A DNA stretch of 64,000 nt from Lineus longissimus (lineage: Eukaryota > Nemertea > Pilidiophora > Heteronemertea > Lineidae), in NCBI RefSeq assembly GCF_910592395.1, contig NC_088313.1, positions 13,282,437 through 13,346,436 of the forward strand, read 5' to 3'. The stretch's first letter is position 1. Each line of letters begins with the position of its first letter. Positions 37,401 through 47,262 of this stretch are shown here, piece after piece. The position numbers and the translations under genes are program-made. The notes beneath the pieces were generated by a model that worked only from the letters and a program-made list of their open reading frames with translations, did not search any database and was not told where the DNA came from.

Positions 37401-40400
37401 CTGGAAGCCATTTTTGAAAGAAATACCAGCACACTACATAGCCTGCTTGTGCCTTCAACATATTTATTATGCCACTGTTGCATTCTTAATAAGTTTTCAT
37501 CCCGATATCCAGGAAAAAATTTTCAACTGCACCTTTGAACTTGATGAACCAAAAATCGACCCTTTTTTCATTTCCTTGGGAATTATACACCCGAGTTTTG
37601 AACTCAAAATGGCCCCCTTTCCGAGGAGGAAATTGTAACGTCCATATGACATCTGACTGGGTTGAGGTCAGCGAAACAGCCATCTTTTCTGTCAGAACCA
37701 GGTCCTCTGAGATGACAGGGGTCAGTCGGCCGATATTAATTTCTGAACAACACTGATCTTATACCCTACACAATGCCACTTTGACAGCACACAAAGCCGT
37801 CCGCTGACACACTATCAACACAAATAGAATCGATCAAGAATCATATCCAACTTCCTATGCGGCACTATTGACACTGACAGCCCAAATTACCAGCACTCGA
37901 TGAACTCACCTGTTGTATTTGATGAGTGATTGACGATGATTGGATTCCATAAGCGTTATTGAGTACATGGGGAATATCATTTTTGGCACAACATTTGGCA
38001 ATGTCCACGAGTCTGGAATAAAAACAGGATATTACTCAGATTACTTGTAAATAACACTTATGTAGGTATGTTGCGATTACTGTAATATGGTCATCAAAAA
38101 CATCCGATAACCTTCTGCACAACCCAACAAATCAATAAGGTATTGCCATTGATTGATGTGATATGGAGGAATCCAAATATCAAGACTAAACACCACCCAT
38201 GGGATGGAAGCATGTTGCAGAGAAGAGGCATCCTGAATACAGAGAGGTCACAATGAATGGTAAGGACCAATGAGAGATTTTATTGCCAAAAGATGGCAAT
38301 ATAGATACTGGTTCCATACAATACAAAACCTTTTATGGATAGAGTTGACATGGACTTGACATGGGTTGGGAATCTATGCTTAGGTTGGGAATCTATGCAT
38401 AGATTCCCAACTCATGTCATAAATCATGGTTTATTGGACCACAAACTATTAAGTTATAAAGTTTCTCATTCTGGATAGGAATCAATGTCATTCCTCTATT
38501 AAAGAAAGTTCCATGGTATAGATGAAATAAAGAGGTGGGGCCCTCCTTCTTGGACTACAGTTCATCTTTAAGTTGGAGTCAGGGATTTATTTCTTGTCTT
38601 GGTGGTGTTATATTCGCAGTTTGAATATTGCATCAGACAGAAGAGTGGCGACCACCATCTTTCATATAAGGACAGACCTTACAGACGGGCCTGCAGACTT
38701 ACAGCCCACCTCAAGAGGATGAACAAGGCCGAGTCTAGAGGTGCAAGATCAATGTGCCAGATCATGACACCAGAGCATGTGCTCTAGGACAGCCCACTCT
38801 GGAACACCAAGAGACTGGCCACACGTCGAAACAGTGCATCGATTGAGTCAAAGCTCTGGGGATCTAGGGAGGAACATGACAGCCACGTTTATTGTAAAGG
38901 ACATACACCTGGTTCTGTCATGTCGGTAGTATTGGTTCTGTCATGTCTGTCGTATTAATTTAGCCATAAAAAGAAAATTGAACGTTATGAAGAAGAAATA
39001 TTTCATCGATGATTGTGTTTTGACCTACCTATCGGGCGCTCTTGGAGCAAAGCAACTCGTCGTCGACATTACACACAGAATATTCTCAGCACCCAGTTCC
39101 TCTACTTTTGCTTCTAATGCTGCCATATCTGTCCTCAACTCATCGCCTTCAAGGATGTTCTCAATCACAACAGGCTCAAACCCTTAAATGATGCAGTTAT
39201 ACTCCGTTTCAAGAAAAATGGCACAGCTCGCAAAACAAGTCTAGTAAAATGGCAGGAAAAATTGGTCAGTATTTTACTACAAATGGTAATTGAAATCGGT
39301 TTCTGGCAAAGCAAGTATTTTTAGATACTTTGGTAGTTTCAGGTGAAATTTATTTTGTTCAAAAATTTCGTTTTCTGTGAGAAATCACTAAAAATCAGAG
39401 TGCCCTTTTTTAATGATGTGGAGTATAGAATCAGTGAATACTTTGTAAAAGTGATTGCAGACAAATTTCAATGGAACTTTCAAATGGAAATTCTACCGAA
39501 CATGGACAAAAATCTACAGTGTGGATGCCCTCCTGCACTTCCTGTCAGACACCCAAAAATATGCATTTTAATTTGATATTAAAACATACATGTCAGACAC
39601 CCAAAAATATACATTTTAATTTGATATTAACATACATGTAGCCTACTGCAAACTGGTACAAGTGCCATAATATTACGTGGCACACCATGAATATTTGTTA
39701 CGCTGCGAGGCCATCAAATGCAGTACAGTGCTGCCATCTCCATAAATGCTCGCATACTTTTTCTCGTTGCATTAAAACCTTTTTGAAGATTTTACCAAAA
39801 GGTTATTTTCGTTACATTTGCTTAAGACTTCCTTCAAAGGAATATATTCCAGATTCAATCCTTTATACTGTGTCATTGTTCCAATTTTCTGTTACAAGCT
39901 CTCTAAATTTTGATCTTAAATTTATCGAATAATAGGACAGGGACTGAAGGCCTTTGACTTTACCTTTAAAGATTTTTCTCACCTGCAGTAATCATTGACT
40001 TAAAGCACGACTTCTGATCAATCCTAGGCCAGAGTATATACTTAGCACCAGGGCGCTGAAGTCTCAGCGTCAGAAAACATAAGACGAGGCTCATGCCTGT
40101 TGCCATGGGAACAACAAAACAGGCAGCGACAGAAGGAATACCTGGAAGAAATGATTAGCAGTATTAAAGGGGTACGCCGTCCATAATTACGGGTGGTCCA
40201 CGAAAAAAATGCAGTTTTTATGAATACGTACAGTAGAACCTCGCGGACACCTCTCTATTGCGGACACTAGTTTTGGTTCCAAATTGGGTCTGTCCATTCA
40301 ATTTGACCTCTCTAATGAGGACACCTCTCTATAAAAGGTGCCAAATATTTCTGATAAAATTCAGGTGTACCTTGTCACTGATTGATTATCTGAAAACTTC

Positions 40401-43400
40401 ACAAGGCAATTTCAAGAATCCAAAAAGGAGAACTTACCTGTGACTTTTAACAGATCTAGCACCATACTATTTGTGATTTTCATGATAAGACTAGAGCCAG
40501 CAGCCTTTGGTTGAATGGCAGTTATGTCTCCTGAGCGACCAATACCATGACCCAGTCTGAAATTGGAAAGGGTTATTAGACTGAGAGCAATGGAAAAAGT
40601 GGAGATTCTTTTCGAGACATTGGCAGTGTTCTCCCCAACAATTTTTTTGGGCCGGGTGCTGTCGCCATATTTTGACACAATTGAGAATTCACTTCAGTTC
40701 TGTCCAGGTTGGCAGCAAAATCTGTCTGGGTGCTATAACAGTAAAACCATTACCAACTCTATGAATCTGTCCGGGTGCTAACTTTTTTGTCCGGGTGCTG
40801 AAGTGGGGAAGATGATTCTGCCCGGGTGCTGCGCCTGGACAAAAAGCATAGTGGAGAACCTGATTGGTAGATGTAATGTGTGCCAAGTTTAAATTGAGCA
40901 AGATTTTTGCTGGAGAAAAATGATTACAAGATAACTTTTAGGTCTAGTATAAGACTGAGTATGGAAAAGACTTCATATACAGTGGAACCTCCCTTAGCGG
41001 ACACCTCTCTATAAAGGTCACAAATTTTGGTCCCAAATGGGTTGTTTCCATTCTATTCGGCCTCTCTAATCAGGACACCTCTCTATTAAGGACAGCAGTT
41101 GTCAGTCCCATGGGTGTCCTTAATAGAGAGGTTCTACTGTACTTGATAATACCAGTAGGGGGCAACTGGCCAGAAAGCTTTGAAATGTTGCACCTTTTGT
41201 CTATCTTCTTCTTCTTCCTTGGCTTTTTATTCCCCATTTTAGCTGACACCTCTTTGGAGCTGTTTTTGTTCTAAACAGAACTTCCTTGTCTCTCACAATT
41301 CTTAGATTTTGGCTTTCCTTACACTTTATCAACCCAGGTTACCGGTACTACAGGGTGGCCCAGAATTTTTTTCCCTCACACAATGGATACACAATAGAAT
41401 TCTATTGTGCAAGGGAAGATAACTCTGGGTCCCCCTGTAGTATGTCGAGTCTATTATTTTGTTGTGCATCAAACACAGTAGGTTTTAAATCTACCAGTTA
41501 AATCTGAACTTAACTCTTAGTAGACATTGCCTTGACATTTCATATCTCCAAATGAAACTTAAAATATTATATGAAATGTGTGTGAAATTTGAAATGTTGA
41601 AATAAACTTGACTCAAAAAACTATTCCACTGACCTGAAGTGTCTTCTAGCCACTAAGGAAGAAGCAAACCTTGCCTCTCTCTCTCCAATACCACAGTTGC
41701 CTGGGAAGTTGTTACTGTCCATCATCGACAGCTCCTGCAGCAGCATCTCAATGGTAGCCTCATCCCATCCTTCCTCAGGCCATTTTCTCTGAAATAATAT
41801 AGCGAGTCATCGTATAAACACCAACTTTTTAAACAGATAAATAAACGATAGTCTCTTTTCAATTTAGAGAAACGTGACGAAGTATATCAACAGACACTCG
41901 TACTACTTTCCCTGACATGACTGAAACAAAACCAGAGTCATCTACATGAACTATTACATCACCGTTACCTTAACAGTACTGTCACAAGTCACCATGGTCA
42001 TGTTTCATAAGGCAATTTCTAAAACTATTCAGCAGCCCATTCTGATGACTAGGAGCAGATTACTATCCTTTGACAACCCAGTTATCTACCAGACACTAGA
42101 TACACAGGGGAAGATTGTTTCAATGATAAACAGATGCGCATGTGCATGCGCTGCATGTTAGCAGCCCGATCTCAACAATGCACATGACTGTGTCAACAAA
42201 ATATATTGTTATCTCATGATCTCGGTCACAGCACATGTGTTGTGAATTTTGTTGACAGCTGTTGAGAGAACATGCTCTCCTCGATATGCCAATGAGAGGC
42301 GGTAATGAGATTTTATCCTTCCTCACTTCAGAACGTGACTTTAACAGTTTGGTTCACTTAATAATACTCATTAGATAAGTTAAGAAGCAAGCCCACTGAA
42401 ACATGACCCCTATCATGTCTACCATGTCTATGCATTGATAAATCTTAAAATGCATTCATGCATTAATTGAGAACCCTTCCCTTTTTTAATTTCAGCGAAT
42501 ATGACTATGGAGACAATGAAAGGACAGCCATCGGCATCGGGTCTCTCATGCCATACAGACTCCCTAACTTCACTCTTCAGAATGTTTTGTTGATGATGAG
42601 GAACAGCATTTGAAATGAGGCCTCTTCGGGGCAACAGTATGACACATCGAAATTCAGTCCTGGATATGAGTGACAATGTCAATGGTACATGCATGGAGGT
42701 ATTATTAAGTCTTAATAATTTACCTCCATGGTACATGTAAACTTTGCGCACAGCTGTAAACGCTATCTCGATCATCTCCTTCAAACTCAAAGAAAACAGT
42801 ATGTTGCGCACATGATATTTTTTGCAGTTGAGCGCAATGCAGAGTTTTCGGCTTAACTTTAGAATCCCCGATCGGAAATGACGTAGTTTGATCGCATTCA
42901 ACTATAAATCCATTGAACAGTGGTGCTTGGTTAGTCAACCGATGACCTTTTTTTGGGGTGTGATCGGGGATTCCAAACTCGTTCCGAGTTTTCTTTGAAG
43001 GATTTATGCAATGACATTGTCATATCCGGGTCCAAAGTAGAGTTCTGAACTGAAGTGTTGTATGACATACTACTAGCCTAGTTCTATGCTGGCATGCCAG
43101 GTATGCACTGATGTCAGTGATGATGTCAAAATCAATGTCAGTTGGATCATAAAGAGCAATAAGTGGAAGATTGAACCCCTGTGCGAGCAAATTTTTGTAC
43201 AATAAGCAGCATCTGATAAAAAAATCGGCGATGCCTGCCAGTGGGATGAAATTGGACTCTGTCTCTGAGCTATTTTTCTGGGACACCCTGAGGCTGAGCT
43301 GAGTGATAGTGTAGAAATTTCTTACGTGCTCTAGAAGTACTTTTATCTGGTTTTCTCGCGATCGCCTGGCTTGAAGCGCCTGATCAACATAAGCTGAAGG

Positions 43401-43439
43401 TATAATTCTTTCACACAACGTGAAATTATGATCATTCAT
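34481..43439 (-). CDS. SEPSECS: O-phosphoseryl-tRNA(Sec) selenium transferase
   Basis: This PLP enzyme converts phosphoseryl-tRNA(Sec) to selenocysteinyl-tRNA(Sec) with selenophosphate in the cytosol, the last step of selenocysteine synthesis. The ten coding exons are 43326-43439, 41634-41788, 40438-40556, 39983-40141, 39029-39182, 37910-38012, 36719-36848, 35827-36012, 35171-35264 and 34481-34778. All boundaries are GT/AG and phases agree, giving 1,512 nt and 503 aa, close to the 501 aa of the human enzyme. The start [17 protein letters not shown] aligns with the family N terminus. PLP lysine falls at K284 ([12 protein letters not shown]). Phosphate-binding R75, R97, Q105 ([13 protein letters not shown]) and R313 are present at the human positions. 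The C terminus [20 protein letters not shown] is typical, and the tail is Lys/Glu/Asn-rich. Introns 2, 3, 7 and 9 carry MITEs. TTC1 is the divergent neighbour. Confidence 0.97.
34830..35051 (+). mobile_element. MITE family A, copy 2 (SEPSECS intron 9)
   Basis: It begins TTAAAGGGGGACTATAGGCA and ends CTGCTGCCTATATTGTCCCTTAA. The copy fills more than half of the 392-bp intron between SEPSECS exons 9 and 10 and starts 52 bp from the exon 10 acceptor. Confidence 0.85.
36094..36315 (+). mobile_element. MITE family A, copy 3 (SEPSECS intron 7)
   Basis: It begins CAAAAGGGGGACTAGAGGCA and ends CTGCCGATAGTGTCCCTTTAA, with the family blocks ATTTTGACGTACTGTGAG-like and GACCCCTATTAGCGAC inside. It lies 82 bp upstream of the exon 8 acceptor in the sense of the gene. 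Confidence 0.85.
36871..36900 (+). mobile_element. Tigger-like MITE fragment
   Basis: ACAGTAGAACCTTTCTATTA with AAGGACA matches the left end of the TA-flanked family at 40,980. Only the tip is present. It lies just upstream of SEPSECS exon 7. Confidence 0.5.
40229..40350 (+). mobile_element. Tigger-like MITE, truncated copy (SEPSECS intron 3)
   Basis: TACAGTAGAACCTCGCGGAC, then TTTTGGTTCCAAATTGGG, ATTCAATTTGACCTCTCTAA and GGACACCTCTCTAT as in the full copies. The right terminus is missing. Confidence 0.65.
40690..40860 (+). repeat. Degenerate short tandem repeat (TGTCCGGGTGCT-like)
   Basis: CTGTCTGGGTGCT, CTGTCCGGGTGCT, TTGTCCGGGTGCT and CTGCCCGGGTGCT recur at irregular spacing in SEPSECS intron 2. 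No coding sense. Confidence 0.6.
40978..41141 (+). mobile_element. Tigger-like MITE, full copy (SEPSECS intron 2)
   Basis: It starts CAGTGGAACCTCCCTTAGCG and ends AGAGAGGTTCTACTG, inverted ends flanked by TA on both sides. The interior has the family blocks GGTCCCAAATGGG and CCTCTCTAATCAGGACACC. The 160-bp size, TA duplication and CAGT-G-ACC ends fit a pogo/Tigger-type non-autonomous element; that assignment is inference. Confidence 0.75.
41349..41439. mobile_element. Near-palindromic mariner-like MITE (87 bp)
   Basis: CAGGGTGGCCCAGA at the left and the complement of TCTGGGTCCCCCTG at the right flank the core ACAATAGAATTCTATTGTG. TA stands on both sides. A second copy lies at 18,510-18,600. 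The TACAGGGTG-CCCA end is common in mariner-type elements. Confidence 0.7.
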
Positions 43440-43954
43440 TATGTTGATTTTGCCCAATTCCGGAATTTGTATTGAGATAATTGCAAAAAGTGTGAAATTG
43501 TAGGGCCAAAGAGCACACCAAATACTTGTGCCAATTCGCCAAATTTGATATTTATAAAACTGAAATAAAAGGATACTAATATTCTTGAACAACTGTAAGT
43601 ACTTAATTTAATTGTTTTGAGTAATTTCTACCCTTTGTTAGAGCCGAATTTTGTGGTTATATTGTTCAAATCAAAGAACTATATGCTGCGCAATAATATT
43701 TTTCGTCTGCTACGCACATGCGTAGAGGGCACTTTCTGAATGTCAACTTCCGGTCTTTTAGAAAATCCAGAAAATTCTAACTAAATTCATGTTTTCTCAA
43801 ATATTAGGTGGTTTATTGTAAATTGTGCTCTGTAGTATAATCAGAGGTTAGAGTAGGTATCACTGTGAACCGGAATCATATCATTATAACCTTCAGTTAT
43901 GGAACAAACTTTATGTTTATGGTGAACAGAAACTGAAAATTAACACTACACAAC
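43440..43954. promoter_or_regulatory. SEPSECS 5' flank, likely part of a divergent promoter
   Basis: The stretch lies between the SEPSECS start codon and the first MULE insertion. It contains CTACGCACATGCGTAG (about 43,709-43,724) and ACTTCCGG (about 43,746, ETS-like). The minus frame stays open upstream of the chosen ATG to 43,592. The start at 43,439 is favoured because the protein alignment begins exactly there. Promoter role is inferred from position. Confidence 0.4.
43946..43954. other. Left 9-bp target-site duplication of MULE-1
   Basis: CTACACAAC is repeated perfectly at 46,628-46,636, directly outside the right end of MULE-1. Confidence 0.85.
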
Positions 43955-43962
43955 GGTTTACT

Positions 43963-44190
43963 GTCGTTTCGCTACATTGCCAGTTCGCTACCAGTCGTTT
44001 CGCTACATGTGGCGGTCGTTTCGTTACATGGTAGGTCGTTTCGCTACATGGGTGGAGTCGTTTCGCTACATGATGGGTACGGTCGTTTCGTTACATGGAG
44101 GACGTTTCGCTACATGGGTGGAGTCGTATCGCGACATGGATGTAGGTCATTTCGCTACATCGTAGGTAGTTTCGCTACATGGGTGGAGTC
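43963..44190 (+). repeat. MULE-1 left terminal array
   Basis: About ten to eleven copies of CGTTTCGCTACATG or single-base variants (TCGTTACATG, CGTATCGCGACATG). The array reads inverted at 46,390-46,620. Confidence 0.9.
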
Positions 44191-44555
44191 ATTATTTTTT
44201 CAAGTTTGTGCTAAACTCCGGGCTAAATATCTGTTGTGAATTTAGGGAAAAAATGCTCGAGTATAGTACAATTACAGATTCGTCTTCGGGTAATCATCAT
44301 CATCATCATCATCATTATTCACGGCGTAGTAACCAAATTTGATTTTTGCCGCATGCAGTTTGAACGGGCTAAGTGTGCGGGTGCATGACAAAAGTTTGAA
44401 ACAAAAACTCGGAAATGTTCTGTTCGTTCCAAAAAAAGTTTGTTATAGGGTAACGAAATAAAAACGTAACAAATGTCTACCAACAAAGTCCTCCACACTT
44501 ATTTACAAAAGTAATACTGGCGGTTTTAATTCATATGTAAAGTCGAGGACTTAGT

Positions 44556-44870
44556 GAGCCCCCCTTTAGGTCGGGGGAGCTCCCCCGAACCCCCCTACGA
44601 GCATATGTTATTAAGTGCAAGCTCTAACAACTACAGCTGTTACAATGGGGGGACACCCCCCAAACCCCCTTCCGTCGACATAGGTTTTTACCAGTGCGTT
44701 GGGGGGAAGCTCCCCCCAAACCCCTACGAGCATATGTTATTAAGTCCAAGCTCTAACAACTACAGCTGTTACAATGGGGGGGGGGGGCACCCCCCAAACC
44801 CCCCTCCGTCGACATAGGTTTTTACCAGTGCGTTGGGGGGAAGCTCCCCCCAACCCCCCCCCCCGGTGGA
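44556..44870 (+). repeat. 129-bp GC-rich direct repeat, two and a half copies
   Basis: CCTACGAGCATATGTTATTA at about 44,595 and 44,724 and CGTCGACATAGGTTTTTACC at about 44,673 and 44,807 mark the period. G and C runs frame each block. An open frame crosses it because of the repeat. Confidence 0.8.
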
Positions 44871-44879
44871 CAGTCAACT

Positions 44880-45455
44880 AGCCCTTCTGTGTCATACTGC
44901 TGGAGGGGGGGGTGCGATGGGACCATCCATATAGTTCCTTCCGACACATTTTTGTTTTGGTAATGTAATACATTGTGATTGTCCTTATTCACGGGAATCG
45001 GGCGTTTCCAGTGATATACGACACAAATGGTGGCTAATTAACAACAACACGATTATGACAAGTCGGACATTGCAATTAAAGCCATGCCGTTAAAGTTCCA
45101 GGAATCGCTTTGATTTTATACCCGTTGCTTGAAAAGTCGGTGTCGTTAGCTACGTGCATAATAGCAACGCATTACCGAGACTGACCACGAGGAGGTGACA
45201 CCACCAGTCTCATAAAAAAAAGGGGGTTACTCACCACTCTTAGAAAAAAAGGTTCCAAGGTTCTAAGAGTGTCAGTCGGAAAAAAATGCGCTAGTCGCTT
45301 AGGCCCATTTTTGTAATCAGTGGTTCAGAAAGAATAAAAAGGGAAAAAAGAGTTCGACCGAGCCCCCCCCCGTCTGCACTTAGTGCAGAGTTGAATGAGC
45401 GAATGCGTGGAAGTGCTGAGTGGGGGGGGGGATGTCAAATAAATAATACGAATGC
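44880..45455. other. MULE-1 internal sequence, nothing coding seen
   Basis: It contains a hairpin-like CACTCTTAG / CTAAGAGTG pair near 45,234-45,270 and C/G homopolymers near 45,364 and 45,421. No gene is visible. Confidence 0.45.
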
Positions 45456-45459
45456 GGAC

Positions 45460-45655
45460 AAATGAGCGAGCCAACGCGAAGGCCTTGCAAAGGCCTCCAA
45501 TCTGCGTTGAAATGCGTAAGAATGACCCCTGTCAATCAATAATAAAGTACGAACACGGATACGGACGACGAGCGAGCCAACGCGAAGGCCTTGCAAAGGC
45601 CTCCAATCTGCGTTGAAATGCGTAAGAATGACCCCTGTCAATCAATAATAAAGGG
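45460..45655 (+). repeat. Subterminal 106/109-bp repeat in MULE-1, two units
   Basis: AGCGAGCCAACGCGAAGGCC starts at 45,465 and 45,571. Each unit contains the hairpin GGCCTTGCAAAGGCC and ends in CCCCTGTCAATCAATAATAA. The same unit forms the 46,819-47,255 array in MULE-2. Confidence 0.9.
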
Positions 45656-46020
45656 GCTATGATCACGTGCTGTTTGCGATCGGCGGGAACGATTTATCTA
45701 TGTGCCCCCAGCCGATACAAGTCTTCAAGCGACTGAAGAACCTGGTCGGCAAGTGCCAGAAGCAGGGGCCACGAGCAAGCATAACTTCGCTTATGGAAAG
45801 ATTCAACACAAGCAAGAGTCGCTACAGAGTCCCAGAGAAGTACAACAAATGTGTCGCCAAGATCAACGCGTTATTGAGAAAAGATAAGAGAATCGACTTA
45901 ATCGAACTTAAGTCTATCCACCGGCAGTCGCTGATGAAGAGTGATGGTGTGCATCTCAACGACGACGGACAACACAGACTGGCACGAGAAATCCGGGGCG
46001 GTATCCTTAGGAGGCGCTAG
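45652..46020 (+). CDS. SGNH/GDSL hydrolase-like ORF carried by MULE-1 (5' incomplete)
   Basis: The open frame begins right after a stop in the flanking 106-bp repeat and reads HVLFAIGGNDLSM, which fits the GxND block III of SGNH hydrolases. Near the C terminus it reads DGVHLNDDGQHRLAREI, the DxxH block V with the catalytic Asp/His pair. The middle is basic. The block I GDS serine is not present, and there is no ATG before the GGND motif. The 5' part is therefore missing, or lies in an undetected upstream exon, or a GTG near 45,667 would be needed. Truncated and probably inactive as a hydrolase. It could be a captured gene piece or an accessory transposon gene. SGNH-type domains are known from transposable elements of marine invertebrates. 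Confidence 0.6.
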   Translation, partial: RGYDHVLFAIGGNDLSMCPQPIQVFKRLKNLVGKCQKQGPRASITSLMERFNTSKSRYRVPEKYNKCVAKINALLRKDKRIDLIELKSIHRQSLMKSDGVHLNDDGQHRLAREIRGGILRRR

Positions 46021-46389
46021 GCCTTTGGTGCAGCATTGATATACGGCCCTTTTCAGGGCCCTCAAAAAAGTAAAAGAGACAAATGTGCATGGCCTACAGA
46101 TATTTCTAAGCAAGTAATAAAAATAAAGAAATAAATCGTGCAATTCTGACCCTATAGAACAATATACCAACTTTTTTAGGATTTTAACAAAAAATGGGGC
46201 CGGGCGTTTTTCGTAGGGGCGGGCGGGGATGATCACCAACTCTTTTTTTTATGTGGCCTAACCCAGGCCAGGACGACAAGAACCCCTTGCGCGCCATCAA
46301 ACCGTATAAGTTTTTTTACCGGCAAACTGTGCTATAATAAATTTGTAGTCACCACCGGGAATTATAGTAGGGTAAAATAGAGTAAAAAT

Positions 46390-46620
46390 AATGACTCCAC
46401 CCATGTAGCGAAACTACCTATGATGTAGCGAAATGACCTACATCCATGTCGCGATACGACTCCACCCATGTAGCGAAACGTCCTCCATGTAACGAAACGA
46501 CCGTACCCATCATGTAGCGAAACGACTCCACCCATGTAGCGAAACGACCTACCATGTAACAAAACGACCGCCACATGTAGCGAAACGACTGGTAGCGAAC
46601 TGGCAATGCAGCGAAACAGC
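46390..46620 (-). repeat. MULE-1 right terminal array
   Basis: Inverted copy of the left array, CATGTAGCGAAACG units with CCACC spacers, ending GCAATGCAGCGAAACAGCC then TGATAC. Confidence 0.9.
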
Positions 46621-46627
46621 CTGATAC

Positions 46628-46645
46628 CTACACAACACTCGGCAC
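46628..46645. other. Abutting target duplications of MULE-1 and MULE-2
   Basis: CTACACAAC (46,628-46,636, right duplication of MULE-1) is followed without a gap by ACTCGGCAC (46,637-46,645, left duplication of MULE-2). The partner of the latter, CCTCGGCAC, is at 49,114-49,122 and matches 8 of 9 bases. Confidence 0.75.
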
Positions 46646-46653
46646 GAATTCTT

Positions 46654-46815
46654 ACTGTCGTTTCGCTACATTGCCAGTTCGCTACAAGTCGTTTCGCTAC
46701 ATGTGGCGGTCGTTTCGCTACATGGTAGGTCGTTTCGCTACTTGGGTGGAGTCGTTTCGCTACATGATGGGTATGGTCGTTTCGCTACATGGAGGACGTT
46801 TCGCTACATGGGTGG
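46654..46815 (+). repeat. MULE-2 left terminal array
   Basis: About eight CGTTTCGCTACATG-type units, the first ones in the same order as in MULE-1. The array is shorter and runs straight into the 109-bp repeats. Confidence 0.9.
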
Positions 46816-46818
46816 AGA

Positions 46819-47255
46819 CGAGCGAGCCAACGCGAAGGCCTTGCAAAGGCCTCCAAATCTGCGTTGGAGTGCGTTTGAATGACCCCTGTCAATCAATAAT
46901 AAGTACGTATACACGGATACAGACGGTTGAGCGAGCCAACGCGAAGGCCTTGCAAAGGCCTCCAAATCTGCGTTGAAGTGCGTTTGAATGACCCCTGTCA
47001 ATCAATAATAAGTACGTATACACGGATACAGACGATTGAGCGAGCCAACGCGACGGCCTTGCAAAGGCCTCCAAATCTGCGTTGAAGTGCGTTTGAATGA
47101 CCCCTGTCAATCAATAATAAGTACGTATACACGGATGCAGACGATTGAGCGAGCCAACGCGAAGGCCTTGCAAAGGCCTCCAAATCTGCGTTGAAGTGCG
47201 GTTGAATGACCCCTGTCAATCAATAATAAGACGTAATTGAGCGAGCCAACGCGAA
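46819..47255 (+). repeat. 109-bp tandem repeat in MULE-2
   Basis: AGCGAGCCAACGCGA starts at 46,821, 46,930, 47,039, 47,148 and 47,240, so the period is 109 bp, with the last unit shortened. Each has the hairpin GGCCTTGCAAAGGCC. The array lies between the left terminus and the 3' end of the transposase gene. Minus-strand frames of 73 codons across it are by-products. Confidence 0.95.
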
Positions 47256-47262
47256 TGGATGT

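Larger units (their letters stand above)
43955..46627 (+). mobile_element. MULE-1: non-autonomous Mutator-like element with SGNH-like ORF
   Basis: This 2,673-bp element is bounded by a perfect 9-bp duplication. Its termini (about 43,963-44,190 and 46,390-46,620) are inverted arrays of about ten copies each of CGTTTCGCTACATG variants joined by short spacers such as GGTGGAGT. Inside, from the left: about 1.25 kb including two 129-bp GC-rich repeats (44,560-44,870); two units of the 106/109-bp repeat also seen in MULE-2; an SGNH-like ORF; and about 490 bp shared with the right end of MULE-2 (from AATTCTGACCCTATAG at 46,141). No transposase is present, so it would depend on an element such as MULE-2. 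Confidence 0.85.

Noticed and set aside
42428-42901. 157-codon minus frame in SEPSECS intron 1
   Set aside because: No recognisable domain, inside a confirmed intron on the same strand, and no splice support.
43440-43592. Longer SEPSECS N terminus from an upstream in-frame ATG
   Set aside because: The extra residues are hydrophobic and unlike the family. The protein match begins at 43,439.
43977-44239. Repetitive SFRYMGG-type frames in the MULE termini
   Set aside because: They are translations of the CGTTTCGCTACATG array and appear on both strands at all four termini.
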